Shown one piece after another: positions 42,040 through 50,493 of a DNA stretch of 64,000 nucleotides. This DNA comes from Bin5 sp034422415. Lineage in GTDB: Bacteria > Chloroflexota > Anaerolineae > Caldilineales > Caldilineaceae. The stretch is from contig OZ241871.1 of assembly GCA_965202955.1 (NCBI GenBank), positions 5,022,001-5,086,000 on the forward strand. The letters run 5' to 3'. Numbering within the stretch: position 1 is the first letter of the stretch; every line of letters starts with the position of its first letter. Under the pieces are notes generated by a model, which had not been told where the DNA came from, did no database searches, and saw only the letters and a program-made list of their open reading frames with translations. The translations under genes and the position numbers were made by a program.

Positions 42040-44865
42040 GTGAATTTCGACGGCACCAGCCGGGCAATGCACGCCACCGACGCCAGCGTCTACCAGATTC
42101 TTCCCCTCGGCGTCGTGACACCCCGCAGCCGCGAAGATGTCGTACAGGTCGTAAACATCTGCCGGCGGCACGGCGTTTCCATCACCGCGCGCGGGGGCGG
42201 CACATCGCAGGCCGGTCAGGCCATCGGCGCCGGCATCTCGCTCGACTTTTCCCGCTACATGAATCGGGTACTCGTCCTCGACGCCAGCGGCGCGACTGTA
42301 GCGGTCGAGCCGGGCATTGTGCTCGACGAACTGAACGCGCTGCTCAAACCGCACGGACTCCAACTGCCGCTCGATCTCTCCACCTCCAATCGCGCCACCA
42401 TCGGCGGCATGATTGCCAACAACTCGGCCGGAACGCGTTCGGTCATCTACGGCAAAACGCTGGACTACGTGGAGTCGCTGGAGGTTGTTCTAAGCGACGG
42501 CAACACGGTCCAACTAGGTCCGCTTTCCGACACCGAGCTGCAGGCCAAGGTGGCGCAGGAAAACGTAGAGGGCACTGCCTATCGCACGGTTCAGCGGCTC
42601 GGCAGGGAGATGGAACACGAGATCAGGCTGCGTTACCCCCGCATTCTGCGCCGCGTCGGCGGCTACAACCTGGACGAGTTCATCCCGCACGATGGGAATG
42701 ACCCAAGCGCGCCCGCCGACGCTCCGTTCAACCTAGCGCGCATCCTGGTCGGCTCCGAAGGCACGCTCGGCCTGACCGTCGCGGCCACTTTGCGCCTGGT
42801 CCCTCTGCCGCCCGACCGCGCCCTCTGCAGCATTCAGTTCGATGACCTGTTGGAAGCGATGAGCGCCACGCCGGTTATCCTCGAACACGGACCGTCGGCC
42901 GTGGAGCTTATTGACCGGTTTATGCTCGATAAAACGCGCGGCCGCGTCGAATTCGAGCCGCTGCGCGGCTTCATCCGCGGCGACCCCGGCGCGGTCCTGC
43001 TGGTCGAGTTTTTCGGCCAGGCGCCCGATGAGCTGCGCGCCAGAATCGACCGCTTGGAATCCGACCTCGACGCACGCGGCCTTGGCAGCCACGTTCACCG
43101 TGCGCTCGAACCGGCCGAACAGGCTCGCATCTGGGAACTACGGCGCGCCGCCCTCGGCCTGACGATGTCGCAGACCGGCGACCCTAAGGCGGTCTCGTTC
43201 GTCGAGGACACTGCCGTCGCGCCCGAACGGCTGCGCGACTACATCGAGAACTTCCGCGCGATCCTCGCGAAATACGAGACCGAGGCCGGCTTCTACGCCC
43301 ACGCCTCGGTCGGCCTGCTGCACATCCGCCCCGTGGTAAACATGAAGTCGGCGCTGGGCGTGCAGCGCTTCGAGGCCATTGCCGCCGAAGTGGCCGACCT
43401 GGTGCTCGAATACGGCGGCGCTCTCTCCGGCGAGCACGGTGACGGCCTTGTGCGCGCCCCGTTTCAGGAGAAGATGTTCGGGCCGGCGCTTTACGATGCC
43501 TTCTGCCAGGTAAAGGCAGCTTTCGACCCGACAAACCTGCTCAACCCCGGCAAGATCGTCCACGCGCCCGCGCTGACCGCAAACCTCCGTTTCGGCCCGG
43601 AATACGAAACGCCCGACCACCCGACCGCCTTTGACTTTTCCGACTTCGGCGGGCTGCTGCGGGCCACCGAACAGTGCAGCGGCGTGGGGGCCTGCCGGAA
43701 GACGCTCACAGGCACCATGTGCCCCTCCTACATGGCGACACGCAAGGAAATCGACAGCACGCGCGGCCGTGCCAACGCCCTGCGCATGGCTCTCGCCGGC
43801 GGCCTCGAAGCGACCGGTTTCGACGATGAAGAGCTACTGCCCGTCCTCAACCTCTGCCTCGAATGCAAGGCGTGCAAACGGGAATGCCCAACCGGTGTGG
43901 ACATGGCCCGCCTGAAGAGCGAGTTCCTGCACCAGCACCACGCGCGCCGGGGCGCGCCCCTCAAGGACCGCCTGCTATCCCGTACCGATCGGATTGCGCG
44001 CTGGGGCAGCCGGTTTGCGCCGCTTTCGAACTGGCTGGCCGGTGCAGGCGCCGTGCGCTGGCTCAACCAACAGCTACTTGGGCTCGACCGACGCCGTCCC
44101 TTGCCCCCCTTTTCCGCCCGCCCCTTTTCGCGGAGCTGGGGCGATGGCAGCAGGCCACACGCAGCGACACCGGTCGCGCTCTTTGCCGACACATTCAACA
44201 ACTACTTTGAACCTTTTCATCTCGAAAGCGCCGCCCGCGTGCTGGAGCGGTGCGGCGCGGCGGTAACCGTTGCGCCGGAGGTCTGCTGCGGGCGCCCCCT
44301 CATCTCCAAGGGGTTCCTCGACGCAGCCGCGCGCCAGGCAAGAGCCGTAACCGCCGCGCTGCTGCCGCTAGCGTGTGCAGGCAAGCCGATTCTCTTCTGC
44401 GAACCGAGCTGCTACTCGGCCGTGCAGGACGATCACCCGCGCCTATTGCGCGCCGACGAACAGGCGGACGCCCAAGAGGTTGCCGACGCCTGCCAACTCT
44501 TCGAAGAATGGGTCGGTCCGCGCATGCCGGCGACGCAGGAAGGACCCAGGCGGGCAGTGGTCCACGGCCATTGCCACCAGAAAGCGCTTGTTGGCATGCA
44601 GCCATTGCAGCAGCTTCTTGGCGCCATCCCCAACTGTGAATTGACGCTGCTGGACAGCGGCTGTTGCGGACTCGCCGGCCTGTTCGGCTACGAGAACTAT
44701 GAGGTTTCCCGATCCATCGGCGAGCGCCGGCTCTTGCCCGCCGCCCGCTCCTTGGGTGACGACGAGGTGCTCGTCAGCCCGGGCTTCTCCTGCCGCCAGC
44801 AGGTCAAACAGTTCACCGCTGTACAGGCCCATTCCCCGATGTCCCTGCTCGCCGGTCTGCTCTGA
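42040..44865 (+). CDS. FAD-linked 2-hydroxyacid dehydrogenase fused to Fe-S domains (GlcDF/YdiJ-like)
   Basis: A 941-aa fusion. FAD_binding_4 comes first (VSITARGGGTSQAGQAIGAG), then FAD-oxidase C (DGLVRAPFQEKMFGP). A ferredoxin-like part has CSGVGACRKTLTGTMCPSY and CLECKACKRECPTGVDM, and cysteine-rich (CCG) domains have EVCCGRPLISKGF and CCGLAGLFGYEN. It should oxidise glycolate, D-lactate or a related 2-hydroxy acid and pass electrons to quinone. The listed start is GTG 42040. The frame, with conserved-looking SVDLRSLAHELRAALSGD, extends back to the previous stop without ATG, GTG or TTG, and GAGGAGG lies five bases before an ATC at 41974, so the true start may be non-canonical. Confidence 0.9.
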   Translation: MNFDGTSRAMHATDASVYQILPLGVVTPRSREDVVQVVNICRRHGVSITARGGGTSQAGQAIGAGISLDFSRYMNRVLVLDASGATVAVEPGIVLDELNALLKPHGLQLPLDLSTSNRATIGGMIANNSAGTRSVIYGKTLDYVESLEVVLSDGNTVQLGPLSDTELQAKVAQENVEGTAYRTVQRLGREMEHEIRLRYPRILRRVGGYNLDEFIPHDGNDPSAPADAPFNLARILVGSEGTLGLTVAATLRLVPLPPDRALCSIQFDDLLEAMSATPVILEHGPSAVELIDRFMLDKTRGRVEFEPLRGFIRGDPGAVLLVEFFGQAPDELRARIDRLESDLDARGLGSHVHRALEPAEQARIWELRRAALGLTMSQTGDPKAVSFVEDTAVAPERLRDYIENFRAILAKYETEAGFYAHASVGLLHIRPVVNMKSALGVQRFEAIAAEVADLVLEYGGALSGEHGDGLVRAPFQEKMFGPALYDAFCQVKAAFDPTNLLNPGKIVHAPALTANLRFGPEYETPDHPTAFDFSDFGGLLRATEQCSGVGACRKTLTGTMCPSYMATRKEIDSTRGRANALRMALAGGLEATGFDDEELLPVLNLCLECKACKRECPTGVDMARLKSEFLHQHHARRGAPLKDRLLSRTDRIARWGSRFAPLSNWLAGAGAVRWLNQQLLGLDRRRPLPPFSARPFSRSWGDGSRPHAATPVALFADTFNNYFEPFHLESAARVLERCGAAVTVAPEVCCGRPLISKGFLDAAARQARAVTAALLPLACAGKPILFCEPSCYSAVQDDHPRLLRADEQADAQEVADACQLFEEWVGPRMPATQEGPRRAVVHGHCHQKALVGMQPLQQLLGAIPNCELTLLDSGCCGLAGLFGYENYEVSRSIGERRLLPAARSLGDDEVLVSPGFSCRQQVKQFTAVQAHSPMSLLAGLL

Positions 44866-45047
44866 AAATTTGCGATTCGCCTGAAGGCAGACCTCCGTCC
44901 AGGTTTCCAGTCCGTGCGATTCGTCCATGTGAAGCATAGACCTTGCGGAAATAGTGGATCAACGCGACTGTAGTATACTTACCCGGCAGACACGGCCGTC
45001 TCGCCCAATTCGCCCGCATCTCCAGATCCAACGCCAAATGTGGAAGG

Positions 45048-46361
45048 ATGCCCGTGAAGTCCTGGTCACGTCTCCCCTTTTTGTTTCGACGCACCCCGCC
45101 CGGAACTGCGAAGCCAAAGTCTGAGGAAAAACTCCCCTTACCCCTTCAGGTCTCTCCGGCCCGCCGGCGTCGCCTGATTGCATTTTCCGTTATCGCGCTC
45201 GTCCTGATCGCCCTCCTCTCAGCCGGCTGTGCTGCAGAGGGCGGGGCCGCAGAGACGCCCACGCCCACAAAGACCCCGGCAGCCCAGGCTGTGCCGCCGA
45301 CCGAAACGCCGACACCGCCGCCGCCGCCCGCTGCGACGCCCCCCAGCGCGACGCCGGTGGCTGCCAACCTTGCGCCCTATACCGGTCTTCCTCTGGCCGA
45401 CCCATCTCTTCAATATGAGACGCCGATTTTCGTCTGCCTCAACAACGATACCGCCAGCCGCGCCAGTCACTTCGGTCTCAACGAGGCCGACATAACATAT
45501 GAGTACATTGTAGACGGCTTCCACCTGACTCGTATCACCAGCATGTATCAGAGCATCCCTGCCAGAGAAATCGGCCCCGTGCGCAGCGCCCGCTGGCCCA
45601 ACATCCACACGACTTACATGTTTGACGGCCTGCTGGTCTGCTCGGGCGGCAGCGACGAAATCCGCTACATGCTCAGAAATGAAGTCGGATTCCCCTATCT
45701 GGACGCCGACATCGAAGACGAGTTCAGCACGACCTACTTCTACAGCGTCGGCGACAACTACCGGACGCGTCTGCGCACCAGCGTTGAACGCATCCGCCGC
45801 TGGGTCGACGACAAGATCCACACCTGCAGCGTGTCGCCGCTTCTGCCCTACTGCCTTGAGATATTCGATCCCTGGCTGGAGTCGAAGCGCCACAACCCGC
45901 GGCCCCGCGAACAGGCAAGCCTTTCCTTCAGCGAGATCCCGCCGGACTTTTCCGCGGCCGAAGCCCCGACTATCCACATCCCCTATCCCAATGGCAACGG
46001 GGTCGAGTGGCGATTCGACGCCGCCAGCGGACGCTACATGCGCTTCCAGAGCGGCGCGCCGCACATCGACCAGGCGACAGGCCAGCAGATTAGCGCAGAC
46101 AACGTGATCGTACTTTTCGCCGAACACGAACTGACCAACATCATAGAAGACAGCCTGGGGACGCGCAGCGTCAAGATTCACCTGTACGGCTTCGGCGATG
46201 TGCGCGTTTTCCGCGATGCCAGAGTCTACGAAGGCACATGGCGCGCCAACGACCAGAGCCCGCCGCGCTGGTTCGGGCCGGGCGAACAACCGATCACGCT
46301 AAGGCCCGGCCGTACCTGGATTCAGGTCGTACGGACGAATGACAAGATCAGCTACCAGTGA
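45048..46361 (+). CDS. DUF3048 (YerB-like) lipoprotein
   Basis: A 437-aa exported lipoprotein. A basic head and membrane segment end in the lipobox LSAGC with C61. A Thr/Pro-rich spacer (TPTPTKTPAAQAVPPTETPT) follows, then the DUF3048 domain starting APYTGLPLADPSLQYETPIF with RASHFGLNEADITYEYIVDG, IGPVRSARWPNIHTTYMFDG and the C-terminal region with GRTWIQVV. Domain function is unknown; YerB of Bacillus is the best-known member. Cytoplasmic-membrane anchoring on the outer face is predicted. ATG 45048 gives a complete lipoprotein signal. It lies alone between the FAD enzyme and pyruvate kinase. Confidence 0.88.
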   Translation: MPVKSWSRLPFLFRRTPPGTAKPKSEEKLPLPLQVSPARRRRLIAFSVIALVLIALLSAGCAAEGGAAETPTPTKTPAAQAVPPTETPTPPPPPAATPPSATPVAANLAPYTGLPLADPSLQYETPIFVCLNNDTASRASHFGLNEADITYEYIVDGFHLTRITSMYQSIPAREIGPVRSARWPNIHTTYMFDGLLVCSGGSDEIRYMLRNEVGFPYLDADIEDEFSTTYFYSVGDNYRTRLRTSVERIRRWVDDKIHTCSVSPLLPYCLEIFDPWLESKRHNPRPREQASLSFSEIPPDFSAAEAPTIHIPYPNGNGVEWRFDAASGRYMRFQSGAPHIDQATGQQISADNVIVLFAEHELTNIIEDSLGTRSVKIHLYGFGDVRVFRDARVYEGTWRANDQSPPRWFGPGEQPITLRPGRTWIQVVRTNDKISYQ

Positions 46362-46430
46362 GTGAGACTGCCGCCAAGGCCGCCAATCTGGCCCTGGGCG
46401 GCTGCTGAACGAATGAGTGGACCAGGTGCC

Positions 46431-48290
46431 ATGTCTAACGCCCCCGCACGAGACCAGGAATCCCAAAGGTTGCGGGTGAAGGTCGTCTGCACCATCGGAC
46501 CGGCCAGCTCCGACGGCGAAATCCTCGCCCGGATGATCGATGCCGGCATGAGCGTGGCCCGCATCAATATGAGCCACGGCGACCACGAATTCCACGCCCG
46601 CAACATCCACACCATCCGCGAGATCGCACAGGCCCGCAATCAACCTGTCGCCATTCTCGTCGATCTCCAGGGCCCGAAGCTGCGCGTCGGCAGGATGCAG
46701 CCGGGCGGCGTACCCCTGCTGGCTGGAGAGGAGCTGGTCCTGACCACCGAAGAGATCACCGGCGGACCGGGGCGCGTCCCGATCCAGAATCATGAAGTGC
46801 CCCCGAGTATGCGGCCGCACGAGCGTATCCTGCTCGATGACGGGCTGCTCGAGCTCAAGGTCATCGATACGACCGAGACGACCGTGCGAACGCGCGTCAT
46901 CGTAGGCGGCGTCCTCCATGACCGCAAGGGCATGAACATGCCCCAGACAAATCTCTTCATCCCTTCGATGACCGAAAAGGACCAGGTCGACGTCGAATTC
47001 GCGCTGCAGCACCAGGCTGACTGGATCGCCCTCAGCTTTGTCCGCGCCGCTGCCGATATCGACGCCATCCGCAATGTGGTCCGCAGCCGCGCGCCGATGG
47101 GGCGCGACACGCCCATCATCTCCAAGATCGAAAAACCGGAAGCGGTCGAGAAGATCGAGGAGATCATCCAGGCCTCCGACGGCATCATGGTGGCACGCGG
47201 AGACCTGGGCATCGAGACCAGCCCCGAAGCAGTGCCGATGATCCAGAAGATGATCATCGCCCGCTGCATCGAGACCGACAAACCGGTCATCACCGCCACG
47301 CAGATGCTCGACTCGATGATCCGCAACCCGCGCCCTACTCGCGCCGAAGCCAGCGATGTCGCCAACGCCGTGCTCGACGGCAGCGACGCCATCATGCTCT
47401 CCGGCGAGACCGCCGCCGGCAGCTATCCGGTCCATTCCGTGCAGACGATGGTGAAGATCGCTCACGAGGCCGAACGCGTGCGCAGGGCGACGCGCACCGG
47501 CTACCCTCCGGCGCAGCGGGCGCCGACAGGCGTCTTCGGACCGAGCTCAACGCCTGAATCGGGCGAAGGGGCCGGCATAGGCCAGTCGCTTTCGGTCGCC
47601 GATGCCGTCAGCCAGGCAACGGTCGACACCGCCCAGAACGTCGGCGCAGCCGCCATCATCGCGCCCACCGTTCGCGGCGCGACGGCAAAGAAGCTGGCCC
47701 GCTACCGCCCCTACGTGCCGATCATCGCCGTCACGCCAAACCACCTCGTTTATCGCCAGCTCGCCATGTTCTGGGGCGTCTACCCCCTCATGGGCCAGCG
47801 CATGAACACTATCGACGAAATGTTGGAGGACGCCGTCCGTATTGCCCTGCGGGCCGGTTACGTTTACCAGGGCGACGTGACGGTCGTGACCGGCGGCGTG
47901 GTCGGCGGCGTGCCCGGCGCAACCAACCTGATGACGGTGCGGCGCATCGCCAAGGTCCTGATGAACGGTCAGGGCGTCGGCAACCGGCGCATGAGCGGCC
48001 GCGTTGTGCGCATCAAACCCGGCCAGCCTCGCCTTGACCAGTACCGTACGCTGACCACGCAGGACATCATCGTGGCCGAAGAGCTCGACCAGGCCAGCAC
48101 CGAGCTGGTCTACCATGCCGGCGGGCTCATAACCGCCGAATCCGCGCCCGACAGCATCGCCGCTCTCGCCGCGGTCGAGCTGGGCATCCCCGCTATCCTG
48201 CAGGCGAACGGCGACTGGGACCAACTCGTCGACGGCCTGACTATCGTTATCGACGCCAGGACCGGCAATGTATACGAATGGGACTTGTGA
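46431..48290 (+). CDS. pyk: Pyruvate kinase with C-terminal PEP-utiliser-type domain
   Basis: A 619-aa enzyme that converts phosphoenolpyruvate and ADP to pyruvate and ATP. It has KVVCTIGPASSDGE, ARINMSHGD, PIISKIEKPEAVEKIEEI (with the catalytic Lys), MVARGDLGIETSPEAVPMIQ and TATQMLDSMI. After the usual C-terminal allosteric domain about 100 residues are added (DIIVAEELDQASTELVYHAG and ITAESAPDSIAALAAVELGI) that match the PEP-utilising mobile domain, as in Bacillus-type enzymes, but without an obvious phospho-His. AGGTG lies five bases before the ATG at 46431; ATG 46413 is in frame. It is convergent with the UMF1-type gene across a 650-base gap. Confidence 0.93.
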   Translation: MSNAPARDQESQRLRVKVVCTIGPASSDGEILARMIDAGMSVARINMSHGDHEFHARNIHTIREIAQARNQPVAILVDLQGPKLRVGRMQPGGVPLLAGEELVLTTEEITGGPGRVPIQNHEVPPSMRPHERILLDDGLLELKVIDTTETTVRTRVIVGGVLHDRKGMNMPQTNLFIPSMTEKDQVDVEFALQHQADWIALSFVRAAADIDAIRNVVRSRAPMGRDTPIISKIEKPEAVEKIEEIIQASDGIMVARGDLGIETSPEAVPMIQKMIIARCIETDKPVITATQMLDSMIRNPRPTRAEASDVANAVLDGSDAIMLSGETAAGSYPVHSVQTMVKIAHEAERVRRATRTGYPPAQRAPTGVFGPSSTPESGEGAGIGQSLSVADAVSQATVDTAQNVGAAAIIAPTVRGATAKKLARYRPYVPIIAVTPNHLVYRQLAMFWGVYPLMGQRMNTIDEMLEDAVRIALRAGYVYQGDVTVVTGGVVGGVPGATNLMTVRRIAKVLMNGQGVGNRRMSGRVVRIKPGQPRLDQYRTLTTQDIIVAEELDQASTELVYHAGGLITAESAPDSIAALAAVELGIPAILQANGDWDQLVDGLTIVIDARTGNVYEWDL

Positions 48291-48389
48291 TGGTTCTTCC
48301 TGCTCGTGGAGTGTCGTCGAAACCGGACTTGGTCGTTCAGGCCGCTGCACGCGGCAGGCTGCGCCCCGCGACCACCATCAACTAGGAGT

Positions 48390-48904
48390 CGTTGACATTT
48401 CAATGGAGCAGGCAAGATCCGCGCAATCGAAAGTGGAGAAGTGGGGGATCAGACGATATCTGGCCGTGCGCCAGGGGCCCAGCGCCCTATCGTTTCTAAT
48501 GTAGATCCCAAGCGGGTTCACGAGCTTGCGAGTGTCAATGGAGCGAGTGAGACGCCTGGGATGTCAGGCCACAGCCCATGCGAAAACTCTTGGTTTCAAA
48601 TGGAACGCACATGAATTTCCGTCTACCAGATAACTATTATATTGTTGTGGATAAGCGATGTTCTGTCTCTTGAAAATTTTTTCTCGCAAACGCTCGTAAA
48701 CGCTCGTGGATCTCTCGTAAACGCTCGTACGAGCGTTTACCTGTTCCCGTGCGAGCGCACGACCTGTGTTCAGGGAGCGCCCAGCCCGGCTTTTCGTGCA
48801 GTTACACTGAAACTGTGTCTCTTCAGCCCGCTTTGAAACACTGCCTTTTCACCGAACGCAGCCGGAAGAGCTTGCCTTCTCGACACACCTTGAAAATGTC
48901 AACG
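48390..48904. mobile_element. MITE-like element with 11-bp terminal inverted repeats
   Basis: CGTTGACATTT (48390-48400) and AAATGTCAACG (48894-48904) are exact inverted ends of a 515-base segment that contains no convincing gene. The same ends, trimmed to nine bases, bound a 171-base segment at 63672. In both places the sequence just outside the right end contains AAACTCAAAAC. Inside lie an AT-rich tract (about 48600-48690), one exact DnaA-box-like nonamer (TGTGGATAA, 48646-48654), tandem 10-mers and a 24-bp palindrome. No target-site duplication was confirmed. It could be a non-autonomous element or a conserved intergenic repeat between convergent genes. Confidence 0.5.
48688..48740. repeat. 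Tandem 10-mers leading into a perfect 24-bp palindrome
   Basis: AAACGCTCGT occurs at 48688-48697, 48698-48707 and 48719-48728, and inverted (ACGAGCGTTT) at 48729-48738. The last two copies form a perfect palindrome, GTAAACGCTCGT followed by ACGAGCGTTTAC (48717-48740). A smaller GTGCG-AG-CGCAC dyad follows at 48749-48760. Two head-to-tail copies plus a head-to-head pair is the layout of binding sites for a dimeric DNA-binding protein, or of iterons. Both flanking genes end toward this site, so it is not a normal promoter operator. Confidence 0.8.
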
Positions 48905-48942
48905 AGCCCTAGAAACTCAAAACCGAGAACTCAAAACTGCCC

Positions 48943-50337
48943 TCAAACAACCGCCGGCGGCTGGTTCCCCGATTCAACGATCGCCCGCCGCACGTCCACG
49001 CGCAGCAGAAGGAACATCCCGACGACAAAGAAGAAGATAATTGAGAAGATGGCCGGGCGCAGGCTGCCGATGAACTGGTTGACCCAACCAAAGGTCAGCG
49101 GGCCCAGCCAAGAGGTTCCCCGCTCGCTCACTTCGTAGATCGAGAAAAACTCGGCCTCTTTCCCCGCCGGAATCATGTTGGCGAACAGGCTGCGGCTCAC
49201 CGCCTGCGTGCCCCCCATCACGACCGCGATACAGGCCGCCATGATCCAGAACTCCATTATACGGCTCTCTCCACGCAGGCCGACATAGGCGTATATCACC
49301 ACCACCGTCCACACCACCAGCCCGATCATCAGCGCCTTCTTCGCCCCTATACGGGTCGCCACCCTGCCGAAAAGCAGCGCGCCCGCAAACGCAACGAACT
49401 GGATCATCAACACGACCATCGTCAGCGTTCCCTGGTCGATCTCCAGCCCTCCGTTTGCAATCGGGGCCGTTGCAAACACCGCCGCCGCGCTGAATACCGT
49501 CTGGATGCCGTCGTTGTAAAGCAGATAGGCAATCAGATAGCGGATCGTATGCGGATAGTTTGCCGCCTCCTTGACAGTCTGCACCAGTTGCTTGATACCA
49601 GTCGAAAAGTAGCCCTCTCCGGCAGGTAGCGCGCTGACCGTGTCACGCGAGCGCAGCAGTCGCCACGTCACGAAAGACCAGGCGAACCACCACAGCCCGC
49701 CCGAAAACAGGTTGATCCGTACCGCCAGCCCGGTATCGATACCAAGGCTCTCGCGCAGCTGGTACAGAACGAGATTGAGGACCAGCAAAATGCCGCCGCC
49801 CAGGTAACCCATCGCCCAGCCGACCGACGAGACCCGATCGCGGTCATCCGGCTCGGCGATGTCCGGCAGAAAGGCATTGTAGAAGACGATCGCCGCGCCA
49901 AAAGAGAGGTTGGCGAGAATGAACAGCAGGCCCCCAAGCGTCCACGTCTCTTCCGCAACAAAGAAAAGAAGCATCGTCGCGATCGCGCCGGAGACCGCGA
50001 AGACCTGCATCAGCTTCTTGCGCATGTTCGAGTAGTCGGCAATTGCGCCGAGAAGGGGCAGAAACACAAACTGCAAAATGACCGAAATCGTGAAGCAGTA
50101 AAACACAAATGAGTGAGGCGCCACCGAAATGCCCAGCACCTGCGCCATCCCGTCTTCGCCTGCCGCCTGCAGGGCAAGCTCGGAAACGTACGGCCCCAGA
50201 AAGACCGCGGCGACCGTTGTCGAGAAGGCCGAGTTGGCCCAATCGTAGAAATACCAGCCGACCTGCTCGCGGCGGTTGCCCCGCTCCAGTTTCCTGGTGG
50301 GACGGTGCGGAGACTCAACTCTCGATTCTTGCGGCAT
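48943..50337 (-). CDS. UMF1/Atg22-type MFS transporter
   Basis: A 464-aa membrane protein with about 12 predicted helices. The family signature VGWYFYDWANSAFSTTVAAV is at the N-terminus, followed by FLPDIAEPDDRDRVSSVGWA and the C-terminal GTQAVSRSLFANMIPAGKEA with EFFSIYEVSERG. Yeast Atg22 exports amino acids from the vacuole; bacterial substrates are not established. The protein should lie in the cytoplasmic membrane. The ATG at 50337 gives a normal cytoplasmic head (TRKLERGNRREQ). It is followed by the repeat element and convergent with pyruvate kinase. Confidence 0.88.
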   Translation of the reverse strand: MPQESRVESPHRPTRKLERGNRREQVGWYFYDWANSAFSTTVAAVFLGPYVSELALQAAGEDGMAQVLGISVAPHSFVFYCFTISVILQFVFLPLLGAIADYSNMRKKLMQVFAVSGAIATMLLFFVAEETWTLGGLLFILANLSFGAAIVFYNAFLPDIAEPDDRDRVSSVGWAMGYLGGGILLVLNLVLYQLRESLGIDTGLAVRINLFSGGLWWFAWSFVTWRLLRSRDTVSALPAGEGYFSTGIKQLVQTVKEAANYPHTIRYLIAYLLYNDGIQTVFSAAAVFATAPIANGGLEIDQGTLTMVVLMIQFVAFAGALLFGRVATRIGAKKALMIGLVVWTVVVIYAYVGLRGESRIMEFWIMAACIAVVMGGTQAVSRSLFANMIPAGKEAEFFSIYEVSERGTSWLGPLTFGWVNQFIGSLRPAIFSIIFFFVVGMFLLLRVDVRRAIVESGNQPPAVV

Positions 50338-50493
50338 GGCACGCTCCGGAACGGATCGCGATCCGAATAAGAGGGAACTTGCTTGACAGTTTCTGGCTTG
50401 CGCTCCAATCTCAGGAGTTTGAATCGGGTGAAGTAGACGTAGAAGAGGGGGAAAGAGAAGTCACCCCCGGCGCGGGCCGAGGGTGGTGCTGTC

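Noticed and set aside
48600..48760. Chromosomal or plasmid replication origin
   Set aside because: One DnaA-box match is expected by chance in a window this size, and no dnaA, dnaN or rep gene is present. Repeats and palindrome are reported only as an unexplained site.
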